This document shows, one piece after another, positions 1-14,549 of a stretch of 64,000 nucleotides of DNA (the first letter of the stretch is position 1; each line of letters starts with the position of its first letter). The translations under genes were made by a program, and so were the position numbers. The stretch covers positions 8,439,501-8,503,500 of the forward strand of contig JAWNZC010000351.1 of NCBI GenBank assembly GCA_035771165.1, in the 5' to 3' direction. Source of the DNA: Paragorgia papillata. Its lineage: Eukaryota > Cnidaria > Anthozoa > Scleralcyonacea > Coralliidae. A model generated the notes under the pieces. It searched no databases and was not told the origin of the DNA. It saw only the letters and a program-made list of their open reading frames with translations.

Positions 1-345
1 GTGCATGTGGTACGTTTGCGAGCTCGGTATAATGTAACAGACGTTTGGTGGACATTCGTCAAACTCAATTACTCAGAAAAGCCCCATCTGACAGGGTTCG
101 AACCTGCAACCTTCTAATGACGGGTTAGACGCTATAACCATTGAGCCACTGAGGCTCAGATGGAGAGCTAAGGTTGCAAATTCATAGTCGACTGTCATAT
201 ATGCTCCTAAGTGGTAGCGTTTGCATATGAGATGTAGTTAAAGTGATATGATAAGTTGTACGTATACATGTAGCGCGCACGTGGTACGTTTGCGAGCTTG
301 GTGTAATGTAACAAACGTTTGCTGGACGTTGACGCTGTATTTGTA
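1..345. repeat. direct repeat pair flanking a tRNA-like segment
   Basis: The sequence at about 3-58 (CATGTGGTACGTTTGCGAGC and on) recurs at about 275-330 with few changes in the same orientation. It flanks the tRNA-like segment at 81-155. This looks like part of a dispersed repeat cut by the window edge. Confidence 0.55.
81..155 (-). repeat. tRNA-like SINE head (Pol III A and B boxes)
   Basis: On the minus strand there is TGGCTCAATGG (box A) and GGTTCGAACCC (box B) at normal tRNA spacing, with a T-arm that pairs. The anticodon stem TCTAA/TTAGA pairs, but the loop has C at position 33 and the acceptor halves do not pair in register. It is therefore tRNA-derived rather than a working tRNA gene. 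Confidence 0.55.
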
Positions 346-498
346 GCACCCATGTTTCCATACACACTCACCTTTGTTCGGTTTCTGCATGGTTCCTCAT
401 TATATGTACTTTGCTTTTATTACTATTGCAGTTTTGCATTGCAGTTTTACAGTTTCTCGTTTGCTTTCTGGTCTTATTTAATTTGTAATGTGTCTTAG

Positions 499-3400
499 AC
501 TTGATTTGAAGAAGAAGGAGCTAGTGAAGAATCAACAACCAGAAAATGCAGCGGAAGACAAGAATGACACGTAAGTATTGGGACAGTTAGAATTCTGACG
601 AAAAATGCTTAAGATATCAAGTGCATGCAAATGGTCAAAATTTTAGCTAGAATTGTCTGAAAATGATGGTTCAAGATTATCGTAGAAAATGGAGTTTATT
701 AATAGCATTTAAAAAACTCATTAATAATTCATTCGGTGGTTTTATACCTGATAAAACTTATTGACGTCGGGAAGAATACTAATGAACATACAATTTTATA
801 TAAAGCATACTAATGAACATAACCAAAAACGAAACGTTTTTTAAGCCGTTCAATAAACTCGCATCACGTGTTTTATCAGGTCAAAAACCACTTTTATTAA
901 TGTCAAGTGTTACCCCCTTGAAATAAAGTCTCTAACTAACTAGCCCTCGTGGTTTTAAACCTGATAAAACACTGCTGCTTGTTTATTAAACATTAACATT
1001 GTAAAAAATCTACTATTCAACAAAAGAATCCCCGTCTCTGCATGTTTCCTTCCTAGCCTCCTCAAAAAGCAAGGATCATTCGAACAGAGTCTCTCGTTCC
1101 CACCTGCAAAAAAAACTGAAGTTGCATATTGCGTGGCTTTTTTACACAGACAAACACTCTATTCATATTTTCCATGCATGTGGGAGCGAATTTGGTTGAT
1201 TTTTTAAGAAACTGCGCAGAATAGATGCGTCTAAGATACTGTTTGGTCTATTATTTTGAATTCACCAGTTTCAAACAATCTTTACCAAAAATTTTTTGTG
1301 ATATCATACACATGTAAATGGTCCACTGCACGGCAAAGTGTCTCAACAATTTTGATCAGGATATTGTAGAATCGATTCTTTCTATATCAAAGAAAGAGAA
1401 ACGTAAGGGACTTTATCTGGCTTTGCGAGATCAGTCCATACTGTGTATTTGTATGTTACTTTGTGGAGTTCTTAATTTATGCATTCATGGTCACTTTTTA
1501 TTTGCTAAAAATAATTCTTAGGTGAATATTGTGGGTTTGGATACTAACAAACATGACCATTCATAACGGGAGAAGACAATTATTATGAAATATGTGTAAG
1601 AGTGATGTATGGCTACGGAAAGTCTACTGTCTAGGTTGACGTATTATAGCCACAGAGGCTTAGCTCTCTTAGCTGATCAAACTGAACACTCGAAATTGAA
1701 TTACATGTCTTTGCGGCCCAATGTGTTATTCTTTATCTGTTTTTCTTTTTGGTTTAAATAAATGGAAACAAAACCTATTTTAAAATCTCGCTTGCTACGA
1801 AACGAATTCAGTGCTAAAAGTGGCTAAATTACTATGCTAAAACGAATGCTCTCTTCAAATTAAGCTCAGCTCAGGTTGATAATTAATTAAATTTGGTACT
1901 ATAATGGTTTTGGTTTTTTACGAACGATTCTCATGCAATAAGTGTTTTTTGTATGTTATTAGTGTTTTCAGCTTGAGTTGGTAAAGTTTTTTCGTATGTT
2001 TTTGCTGTACAACCTGTCGTAAGTTAAACTCAGAAAGTTAAATATCGAAAACTACCTCGGTCTGCCATCAGAGTTCCAGTGGCTCAATGGTGAGAGCGTG
2101 CGGTTGGCATTCGGAAGTTAAGGTTGTGGGTTCGAGTCCCGTCTGGAGCTCAGAGTTTTCTTCTGAGTTTAACTTACGACAGCTTGTACAGCAAAAACAT
2201 ACGAAAAAAGTGACTTTATGCGTTGTTTAGGAAAATCTTTGAGACCCAAGCTAAAGATAAGTTACGTCTTTCAAGAAGCAATGCGGAAAGTGAAGAAGAC
2301 GAATCTCTAACAAATGAAAAATTGTTGAAAGAAAAGGAGGAAACGATTGCTAAAATAAAAGAAGAGCTGGAGAAGGATCAAGAAAGAGCAGAAAGAAAAT
2401 TACGTTCAGAGTATGCCAACAAGATGAAAGAACTTCAGATGAGAATTCGAGAAGAACACTTAGAAGAAGAAGCACACCTCCAAGAAGGCAAGGAGGATGC
2501 GATGAGGAAATTAAAATCTGAATTAAAGCGGAAACAAACGGAAGAAGAGGAAAACCTGAAAATGGAACAAACTGACGAACTTGAAGCGTTTCGAACCAAA
2601 TTAAAAAGTGAAAGAAAGAAAGATGAAGACAAAATACGAGACGAGATTAAGGATGAAATGGCGAAACTGAAAGAAAAGTGTAAGTCTGAAGAGGAAGCTG
2701 AGAAAAGAATATTAGAAAAACAGAATAAACTAAAGATCGAGGGACTTCGAGAAAAACTAGAGAAAGACAACGATAACGTAAGTATAGCGTGTGGTTGTTT
2801 TTTATTTTAGGATTTTGTGTTCACCTTTATTATCTAAAAATATTTCCGATTCAAAATTGTATTTTTCATTACGTCCGATCATAGATAATATAAAATATAC
2901 ATGGTTTGGAAGCTCAACAAAAATCATTGTTTTATGTTTTTGTTCAGGTTTATGGAAATGTGTGTTACTGAACATATTGTGTTTTCTGTATAGTGAAGCA
3001 ATCATCCAATAGCAACGTTTGGGTTCAATCACTCAACCGTATTGTTTAAATATTAATAAAACAAAGGATTTGGCACCTTCATGTACCTTTCAACATGAAT
3101 CGTAGCTTGACTGTTAACCGCTTTGAAGTTTGCCGGGTTTCCAAACCATGTATATTTTCTATTAACTATGGTCCGATTCAAAAGTGTAATTACGCCCGCG
3201 CAAGCGGAGCGTGCCTTGTTTAGTTCGCCTTGCATGGGAGTTGAAATATTTCCAACTTTCAAAGCCCGCTCCGCCCGCGCGGGCAAAGCGGAGGTAATGG
3301 AAAACAGCCTTAAGCTTTGGTGTTGTTTTTTTATAAAAAGACAGAGGAGCTCAGCGGTCTTATAGAAATTATAACCAGAGTGTAAAATAAGTACATATTC

Positions 3401-6400
3401 CTAGTTTTTATAAGCAACCGGATTTTGGCTTCCATGAGACCTCTGGTTTAAGTGTGGTTTCCATATAATCGCCGCGATCGCTCAAAAATTAACTCGGCCA
3501 TCGCAACGATCAATAATCGTGTCGCTGTTTCGGCATGATCAAGGCGGCCATGGCTGATCGCGGCCATTGTGGTTGGCTGGGATGCATACTGATCGCTGCG
3601 ATCGCCAAGTTATTTTTGAGTGATCGTAGCGATTATATGGAAACCAGGCTTTAGTCAGCGAGCTTCTCCACGGGGTACTTTGGATAACTGCCGAGAATTC
3701 AGTGACAGCAAGAAAATGTGTTTATTTCTTGCATGGGCAACCAACTTCGAACCTTACTAATCATCTTTAATTTTTTTTGCTTAGTTACTTGAGGAGATGC
3801 AACAACAACACCAATATGAAATACAGCAGATGAAATCAGAACTGGAAGAACAACACGAGAAGGTGCGTAAAATGTTCAATCAATCATTTCTCAGGATATT
3901 ATTATGCAACGAAGACTATTAGTATAGGTTATTTTGAGGCCACGAGGGGATATGTGTGATTTATTCACCGAGGGCGTAGCCCGAGATGAATAAACACATA
4001 TCCCCGAGGGGACTTAATTTTCATATGGGCGAGGTTGACAGGAGTCACAATAGAAAAGAAATATCGAGGGGAGTATTAGGGGCCGATTGTCACGAAATTG
4101 TTTCCTCGGCCACAAAAGGAGATTTTAATCAACGTTAGGATTCGTTTACATCTAAACCAAACCAATTCTTCTTTGTACATTTAGTTTATGCGAGTTTGAA
4201 AACCACAGTGAGATCCCAATCAATCGCGTGAGCCTAGTTAACCGGGCTAGCCCGGCTGATGTAAACAGCCCCTTAGGGGCCGAATACATGGGGAAATTTC
4301 AGCCCGGCTGCTGAGGTATGGGAAAGAGGAGAATGATCTGAATAAGAAACACGAAGTGTGGAAATCAGCCAAGTTGTCACAAACATGGAGCATAAAACAC
4401 ACATATTTAGATGTGTATTTCAAATAAACCATATTTATTCCTTCTTTATCGCTTTTCACAAGGCACTTTCTGTATTTCACACTTCGTGTTTCTCATTCAA
4501 AACATTCACTCCCTCATTTCCATCCCCCAGTAGCCGGGCTGAAATCTCAGCCCGGGCTGAAATTTCCCCATGTATTCGGCCCCTTAGAGGGGAATATTAA
4601 TCTATTGTTCTGCCATTGTTATCAGGGGCTATTGAATATATTCCCCAAAAAGAACACAGGAAACCAAGCCATGTGAAAATTATCATAAATTAGTTCACGA
4701 TCACCTCGGTTTTCTTTGATGTTTATTTATAATAGTTACTCTCAACCACGCATAAGTCAAGTTAATTGCCCCAGGCTAATATATATTAGCCCGGGGCAAT
4801 TAACTTGATTTATGCGTGGTTGGGAAAATAAGCGTTTAAATCAATGGTCACGAATGTGATAAATGATTTATCATCGCGACTGAAGTGTTTTTTTGGACAA
4901 CCTCTGTGATAACGAACTCAGTATCTCAGTTTTCTTAGGCAACCTCTGTGATACGCAAGTTATTTACCTCGGGCCTTCGGCAACTAACCTATACTTATAC
5001 AATAACGTGGCTTCTATGTGCATTTTCATTGGTTATTGACCGTGATCTATTAAAGGACACACGCACAGCTGGCGTCAAATCACGTCAGTATAGACTTGTT
5101 TTTCTTTTTCAATGCCCCAGAAATTCTTCAATAAACCACTTGACGTTTTTATTGTATAAAACAAATAGTTTACATTTTTCCGTGCGTGCGTGTGTACTGT
5201 AACAGATCACAGAAAACGTCACGCACGAGAAAATGTGATCTATTTGTTAAGGAACGGCGGCTAATCATCCTTACTCGCAGCCAGTGGCTGAATTGCGATG
5301 GACGCAAATCAATGTGGCCGTGTTGAAGGCATAATCAAAGGCGTTCCAGGCAGCCGCTATACCAACCTCGTACCCAGGGAGAGCGGAGATAAGACCCTGG
5401 GTACGAGGTTGCCGCCATACGACACAGTTCAGATCACAGCTAAGATGTAGGTGCTGATTTTACGGAGGGAGGAAAACCAGAGAACCCGGCGAAAAACCCT
5501 CGGAGAAACAGGAGAGATCAATTACAACTCTACTCACATAAGTCCCAAGCTCGACAACGGGTTATTCACAGGCGGTCACCCATTCAAGTACTAATCCCGT
5601 CGAACCAGGCTTTATACTTTGGACCGCAGTGGTGAGAGGCAGCGCTCTAACAGCACACGCCACCCGTGCTTAATCAACACCATATTATACGATTTGGACT
5701 TTTTCTAAATTTTTAAATAGAGCAAATTACTGGCAATGCATGTTATTCATCACTATAGTCAGTTTGTATTTATTCATTTGCGTATATAGACTATTAGTGA
5801 GTTAAAAGATGAACTTCACAAGACCCATGGAGATGATGTAAGAGATTTGAAAGAGACCATAGAGTCTAAGCAAGAAAGTCAACAACTCATAGCTCTTCAG
5901 GTATAAATTACCATAAATACATATCTCAATTTACCTTTTCACTGCGATTTGCGAAAGACGAACTCTAGTATTTTACTCTGACTGATTTCTTTTGTTTATT
6001 TTATTTCATTTCATTTCATTTTATTTTATTTTATTTTATTTTATTTTATTTTATTTTATTTTATTTTATTTTATTTCATTTCATTTCATTTCATTTCATT
6101 TCATTTTATTTTATTTTATTTTATTTTATTTTATTTTATTTCATTTCATTTCATTTCATTTCATTTCATTTCATTTCATTTCATTTTATTTTATTTTATT
6201 TTATTTTATTTTATTTTATTTTATTTTATTTTATTTTATTTTATTTTATTTTATTTTATTTTATTTTATTTTATTTTATTTTATTTTATTTTATTTTATT
6301 TTATTTTATTTTATTTTATTTTATTTTATTTTATTTTATTTTATTTTATTTTATTTTATTTTATTTTATTTTATTTTATTTTATTTTATTTTATTTTATT

Positions 6401-6603
6401 TTATTTTATTTTATTTTATTTTATTTTATTTTATTTTATTTTATTTTATTTTATTTTATTTTATTTTATTTTATTTTAGAAGAATCTTGAGAGCAAGATC
6501 AAAGCTGCTCAAGAAGCTCATGAAAAAGAACTGGTAAGTTAAAAATTCCAAGTAACATTTCTCACTAACAACCGGTTCCAAATATATATATATTTGCCCG
6601 CAT

Positions 6604-6636
<33 letters not shown>

Positions 6637-6973
6637 TACAGTGATACTACACACCAAAACATCTAATAAGAGATTTATTATACAACTGCTCTGATCAACA
6701 AATTTTTATGGAAAAAGAAAACTTTAAAAAGGCCAGAGAAGTGTGACTTGCACCAGGACAAAATAATAAGCATACATGAAGTAGTCTCCCGTGTGATAAA
6801 TTTGATTGGATAACAATCCAAATAAACAGTGCGAATAACTATCCATCCAAATATCGCTGTATATTTGCACTCATTTTTAGCGTTATTTGGACAGTTTTTA
6901 ATGCAGTTGTATAATAAGACCTATTATTGATTGATTGATTGCTTGGTTGATTGATTAGTTGATTGGTTTATTC

Positions 6974-7028
<55 letters not shown>

Positions 7029-10000
7029 AGATGGTTCACCACCTTTTCTTTTATATCGTTAATAGGCGTCGATGAAATCTGAACACGAATCGAAAATATA
7101 CAAGACGAAGCAGGAATTTAAAGAAACGGTACTGCAGTTATTTTTAAAAGATATTCTTACACAATTCAAGTCGTACTGACTTTAGGTCGGATGTAGTGTT
7201 CTTACTGTAGGTTCTTTTCATTAGTTTGGCCTGGGATTCAGTTCACACCGACATAATCTTAGTCATATTGGGTCGACTTTCTTTATAAATTCGCGAAATG
7301 ACGTCGCATGGACTACGGGTAGTAAAATAAATCAACTGTTTAACTAAAAAAAGCATTATTACGACAGTTAGGGTTAGGATTAGAAGTTTAATTGTATATT
7401 TAGAAGTCGGGATATTTTTCCATAAAAATATCCCGACTTCTAAATATACAATTAAACTTCTAATCCTAACCCTAACTGTCGTAATAATGCTTTTTTTAGT
7501 TAAACAGTTGATTTATTTTACTACCCGTAGTCCATGCGACGTCATTTCGCGAATTTATAAAGAAAGTGGCCTTCATATTTGATTAATAACCAACGCTGCA
7601 TGACTTCAAAGACTGGCCTCCTGGAAACAAAAACCGAAATGCGAAAGTTCAGGCTGGTCCGAAAGTACACTGGCCTCATATAAACACTCTAAAATAGACA
7701 CTGCGCGTGAATAAACTAGTGTGCATAAATTATATAGCAGCTATAGTCTTAAGGTGAGGTAATAGGCAACATTTTTCTTCAACTTGCAACGCAACAAAGT
7801 TGTGTTGCAAGTTGAAAAGCGTTGTTGCACGTATTACCACTCGCCTTAAACATTGTCACGCAACAATGATTTTGTTACAAGTTGAAAAAAATTGTTGAAA
7901 AAGGTCGACTCCAGTTCTACTTGCTGCAACATGCTGATTCAACTTGCGTGACAATGTTTAAGGTGCGTGGTAATACATGCAACAACGCTATTCAACTTGC
8001 AACGCAACAATGTTGTAGCAGTTTGTTGCTCGTATTACTTCACCTTTACGGGAGTGTGAAAAAGCGTTAAAATATTAACACAATAAAATTTTACCTCTAA
8101 TAATAATATTGAATAGGAAATTGTTTATGTGGTCAAATCTTTATTAAGAAGTCTTCACTTGAAAAGTTCAACTAAAAGTTGAAAATTTTATTTTTGGATG
8201 GCTGTTAAAGTGAACAGCCACTTTACATGTTTTTTTACTTGGTTACCTGCATATATAGCTGGCTTGTAGTTGGGGAAACGGACTTTCAGTTTTGCATGTG
8301 CTTGTGGAGCATTAATTACAGGTGACCAAGTGAATAAAGTTTTTAGGGTCGTGTTGAATATTAAATATAATTGTGCATGGCTATTAATTTACCGGGCGGA
8401 AAACGTAATCGAATTATAAAAATAAGAGCCCAGCTCAAGATTCTTTAATGTATGGCCATAATGAAACACATGCAAAGTCATTTTAAAGCATTTAAAAATC
8501 AAATAAATTTACTAACGTTTTGTGGCTATTCTTGCAACATCTTCAGAGTATTAATTTATATGTTTTAAAATCTATCTATACATATAAAAGTTATTTACAT
8601 GTGAGAATACTTAATTAGAACGGCGAACCAATGATTTATCTGTAATCTCTTCTCTTCGTTCTTCTTCTAATTTTGAAATACTCATCCGAGAAAGTTTACT
8701 CATTTCTAAACCTAAACCTACGGCTACTTTGAATGAAAACAACTTTTCCATTTCTCTGTCCTTATTTTACTTTCTTTCCTTATTCTCAATGGTTCACTGT
8801 TCTAATTAGTTATTCTTACATATAAATGACTTATATATATTTAGAGGGAGAGATTTTGACACATGTACATTAATACTCTGAAGATGTTGCAAGATAGCAA
8901 CGAAACGTTAGTATAAACTTAATATTTTAATTAAAATATTTTGACTTTGTGTTTCATTATCGTTTTACATTTACGAATTTTGAGCTCGGGGCTCTTATCT
9001 TTATAATAATAAATATAGTTGAACTTTTTACGACTTCTTAATAGAATATTAACCACATTAACGTTCTGATATTTTAGAGCATATCTATGTTGAATTGTGG
9101 AGGAAGGAGGTGTTAATGTTATATATATATATATATATATATGTATATTTACAAAATGAGTGGCCGTTCTGTATCGGGGTATACAGACACGAGGCGAAGC
9201 CGAGTGCCTGTATCTCGATACAGAACGGACACGGATTCTGTAAATGACATCTATAAAACGATCTGATTTGGTAAGTTCATTGGCGTAGTAATTTTTCTAA
9301 AAAAACGTTGTCTAAGTCGAGAAAATCAAAGCTAAAGTTTATGTAAATCAAGAGGAATCTGTATCACATATACAGACACTCGTATAGTATAGTATATTAA
9401 ACATGATTTTCTTTGTGTTTTCCTCATGAATTATTAATGAGGTATATATATATATATAATATTTTTGTCTACCAGGCAGCAAGCAATGCATTTGAGATGC
9501 TTGTATTATAGTCAACCATCATCATAATTATCATCATCATCATTATTATTATTATTATTATCATCATCATCATCATAACGGCCATGACTATCATTATTAT
9601 CGTTATATATTATTCTGATAATTATTGTTGTGATGGTAATGATGATGGTTGCTGTTGTTATTTTGTGTAGGAGATGAAACAGCAGTTTGAATTGAACGAA
9701 AGACTAGAAAGAGAAAAGAAAGACTTGCAAGATCAGCATATAGCTGAAATTGAAAAATTGAATGACAAGTTTCAACAATTTCAATCAACACGGACTACTG
9801 ATCAAAAGAAGCTGGTAAATTTTAACACTAAAGAAATTTTAGTGTCAAGCAAAGGTTCTAATTCACTCTGACATGAACGACCTTTACTTAAACGTATCGA
9901 TGTTTTGTGTATTTTCCGGTACTAGATCACCCTTAGCGTTTATATATTTTATAAGGCACTTTCTTCGCAGCATTATATTTGTATTGTGTTGTGTCGTATT

Positions 10001-13000
10001 GTATTGTATTGTATTGTATTGTATTGTATTGTATTGTATTGTATTGTATTGTATTGTATTGCATTGTATTGTATTGTATTTGGGAATGTGACAACCACTG
10101 ACCTATATATAATTGGGCTGCGGGCTGGTCTACCAGTGGCGTATAGCTTCATAGCGTGGGCTTCAGGGGCCCCAGTTCAAGCGTTACGGTTAGGACTCTT
10201 CACTCCCTACTTCACCTAAATTGCGCTTACACAAACTCACAAATATCAAAACAAACAAACAAACAAACAAACAAACAAACAAACAAACAAACAAACAAAC
10301 AAACAAACAAACAAAGTTCTGTTTGGATATCAAACTATACAGTTTACTATTCATTGACATCATAGAACGAACTATACATATAATTAGTTCACAATCTGAT
10401 AGCTATGTCGTGAGCAATGAACTTCATTCTCTACACTGATCTGGAACGCTTCAGTCGTTCGCATGCTTCAAAGGTCAAGTCAGGATTTTCGTATATGACG
10501 TCGGATTCAGTCCGGGAACAGTTTGTATGGGGATTGAAAGCGATGTAATATAACTGACTTCATTTTCCGCCTTGGAGTTACGACTCAGTGTTCATATGAC
10601 AAGCAGCTTTAATGAGCCGACTGAAGTAAATCAGGCTTTGTTGAAGAGTTCTTTGCGCACAACTGTGACAGGGAATCTAATAAATGTTTTCGTCTTTTTT
10701 CCGTGTTTCGCCAATTTTGGCAAATTAAGATGTTTAATAGTTAAGAAAAGAAATTTTGACGGTTATTAATGATTGAGGATGACTCAAATAGCATGGAGAT
10801 TCTAGAACAATCATCCCCAAAACTATCGGACCTCGAATTCGCTTGATTTAGGTCCTGTTTGTGTTTTGATAGTTCTGACATTTTTGTATAGGAATTGGCC
10901 AAAATGCCTTTTGGTGATCCTTTCTAGACCATCAAAAACCTCATTTTGGCGAAAAACGGGGGAAATTATTAGGAGCCGCGACATTAGCACACCGAAAAAT
11001 TAGGCTTGTTTTGTTCGGATTTTTTTATGTAGATTCAGAAAAACTTGGTTTCGAGTCAAAACTCTATCGGGGAAGTGTCTAAATTGTTGAAAGTGTCTAA
11101 TTTCACGCAAGATATTCTACATTAGTAACATTACATATACATTAAATATATCTCTCCATGCAATACTCCACTCGGTCATGAATAACGTACAAATTACCTC
11201 ATTGGCTTTTTTACTTTGGTTTAACGAGAACGAGATTAGTTTTGTCATTCAACTACATTGAATAATCAGACGGGGGATTTATATTTTATTTCATTCTAGG
11301 ACGACGAAGTTAAAAAAATGGTCAATGATTTAAACAAAAGAAAGGCTGAACTTGAAAAAGAACAAACCGACATAAGAGACAAGGTAACCGTTTCTTTATT
11401 TTTTCATTGCATATTATGATGTTGACTTTACGTAGTTTGAACGATAAGATGATGCTATATAGGTATATAGGGAGTAGAAGTGCTGTGGCATAAGTATGAA
11501 AAGTAATGCGAGAAAACATAGGCACGAAATGTTTTGTTTGGATGTCGTCGTATAATATTTTTATTACATTAGGAGAATCAAGTGAAAAATCGTAAGGAAG
11601 AACTTCAAAATGAAATATCCAGCATGGACAAACAAAGACAGGTGAATTAAAAATAATTGCTTGATAAACTTGGTGCAAACCTTTGGCCGCCGTTGAGTGA
11701 TGTACTAATAATGTTCATGGTGTATTTTTATTTGTGCATGCCCATTAATAATTAATAAGGGAAATGAAGGAAAGGAAGGGAGAAAAAGAGAGTAGGGAAG
11801 TGGAAGTAAAGTTCGGCCAAGTCTAATTACGCAGAGATGAGTCATAAAATAAGAGAAGACAAGATATTTACCCAGGCGTGTATAGACCTGAAGTGTCTCG
11901 TCCTAACTCAAATTATAACATGTACAAAGCATTGTCTCTAAACTTTAAGAATTCTGTCTTATTATAGACAATTATCCATTAAATTCCATTTTAAAAGTCA
12001 TATATTGTTACCAGCCTTCAACTTGTTTTGTTAATAGCCCTTAAAACCAACTTTTTTTAAATACTCTAAAAGAACAACAACATAATGCAGTGGCCATTTA
12101 TATATGTTCCGTGTTGTGGTCATTACCTCTTTTCTGCTTGAACTAGTTTTTAGCAATTTATTTTGGCTATCGCCAGACGATTTTGTTTACCTCTGGAGAA
12201 CCCTTCGGACATTGATGAATTTAACTACTTAATAACCGAGAGTGAGGTCTTTACGGTAAAATATTAAACAGAGGTCTACTCTTGCTGTATTGACCGAGCG
12301 ATAGCGAGGTTAATACGCTCAAGACCGAGGTTTGATATTTTACCGTAAAGACCGAACGGTCGAGGTTATTAAGTAGTTTATTATATGGCACTTTTTATTT
12401 CAAAATCAATCTTGCATTTCTTGGTCTTCGCTTCCTTTAACTTCATCAAAACACCGAACTAGCGTTGTTTTCTTCTGTTTCTTTCTCGTCTGGATACTAG
12501 AATTTACTTTTATAATGCTCATCGTCGTCTATTTCATCTATTTTCGCCGTTTTTCGGCAATAAAAGTTTTTTATTAGGATTTTTGTTTGTTTCCAATCGT
12601 ATAGGGCATTAACTATTTTCATAATGCCCGTGGGCATTACGGAGAAATCTCACCCCGTCAGCAACCAAGCACAGCGCGTGATTTTACCGGAAGTAATCCG
12701 TGCCATATAATAAAACCCTTTATAGAGCGTTTTCATCTGACGGCCATATTGGTGTACCAAAACAATGAAATGGCGGCCATATTGGTGTACGGTATGGGAA
12801 TTAGCTCTTTCTTATTCAAATATTTCGTATTGTTTCACCACCCCAATGGGGCCACCGATCACGTGAGTGAAAACGCTCTATTGGCCAGGTTTCCGGGAGC
12901 TCTCCCCTTGACGAGTACATTAACCTAATTGCTTTTTGTTTGTTGGTTTGTTTGGTGTTTTTTTTTGCGTTAATGTTTTATATGCACATGCACGCGTTTG

Positions 13001-14514
13001 TTATAATGTGAAAATTGTTTTTGAATTTTCGCTTACGTTACGTGCTTGTTTGTTTGTTTTTTTAATTTATAGAATCTTACTTCTGGCAGGGAAGCTGATA
13101 AAGCTCTTGCAGGCGAGAGCCAAAAGCTTCAAGACGATATTTTAAAACAAAGACATATCCTTGAAAATCTTAACAGGTAATTGTAATTTTTATTAGGCAG
13201 TATTTACATATCGTGCTTGCCTTACCAAATATTGTTTTTAGAGGGGCTCTGCAATTATTAATATAATAAAAAAATAACATTTGCTCTTATATGTTTGAAT
13301 GAAAATACTAGTCTTATTCTATTCTTATTCAAACCAAATCAAATAAAAAAAAATCTTTCCACACCTTTCCACACACGTTTTGATTCGGGTACCGGGTGGT
13401 CAATATCGTACGTTTCGCCTGATTACCAACCAATGACCTTGCATTTCTAAAGGTAATTACTCTTTTTTTTATTATTTTGTTGCTATATGCAGAATGAAGA
13501 AAGACGTCCAGGAGGAAATTGACCAATTGAACGAAATAAAATACAAATTACAGGACGAAACAAGGTAGGGATCTGTTTCTGGTTGTGTGAACCTTTGACT
13601 TTGTGGAAATTTTGCGTGTTTCTTTTGCAAACCACACTAAATGACATATTAGAAAACAGCTCCCGTACAATTTGCGTGCTAAAGTTGAATATTTTTTTCC
13701 CTTTTTGAGTTGACTAGATGTCAAACTATCAGAAAATGATGGGGTTCAAATTTTCAACCTTTCAATATGCAGGGGGATTGAGAGCTTGGAAAATTTGAAC
13801 TGCATTTTCCGATAGTTTGACACCTAGTCAACTCAAAAAAATTTAAGAAAATCAACTTTGGCATGCAAATCCTACGAGAGCTGTTTTATTACGCTTCATA
13901 TCACACTAGCGAGGTTCAGATCACACGTCCACTACCGCTATACCGCTACCGTAAATATAATTAAGCATGTCAAATATTATTTTTACGTTCAGTAATGGTC
14001 GCAGGTCTCAAACCTAGTGCAAAAAGAAAGCGTTTTACGGTACTAGGATTAAAACCAACTACGACTACAGGACGAAAAAACGAACATTATACCAGCTTAA
14101 CCACATTTACGGTAGCTGTAGTGGAAGTGTGATCTGAACCTCGCTAACATTAGGCCTAGGACCAAGGTCAGGAAAGATCTCCGAGTCACTCCTATTAGCC
14201 ATGTCTCCGACCCCTCGACCCCCCTGTATATTGAAAGGTAGAAAATTTGAACCCCATTATTTTCCGATAATTTGACATCTAGTCAACTCAAAAAAAGAAA
14301 ACAAAAACACAACTGTAGCACTCAAATCCTACGGGATTACACTTTATACTGCACTATAATATACTCAACTCTATAAACTACATGCATTCAGTAGCAACCA
14401 AGCCTTTGTTTCAAGGTGAAATGCGCTGCAGGGGTAAAGTAATTGGTCTGTTTGTTTGTTTGTTTGTTTGTTTGTTTGTTTGTTTGTTTGTTTGTTTGTT
14501 TGTTTGTTTGTCTA

Positions 14515-14549
<35 letters not shown>

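Noticed and set aside
2435..2770. 111-residue Ser/Phe-rich minus-strand frame
   Set aside because: It is the complement of the Glu/Lys-rich CEP164 coiled-coil exon, a common shadow.
5992..6537. A 181-residue Phe/Ile/Leu/Tyr frame
   Set aside because: It is the stop-free translation of the (TTTTA)n array. The real exon begins at 6480 in another frame.
7360..7480. Telomere-like TTAGGGTTAGG in the palindrome arms
   Set aside because: Only about two units per arm and not tandem beyond that; not evidence of a telomere.
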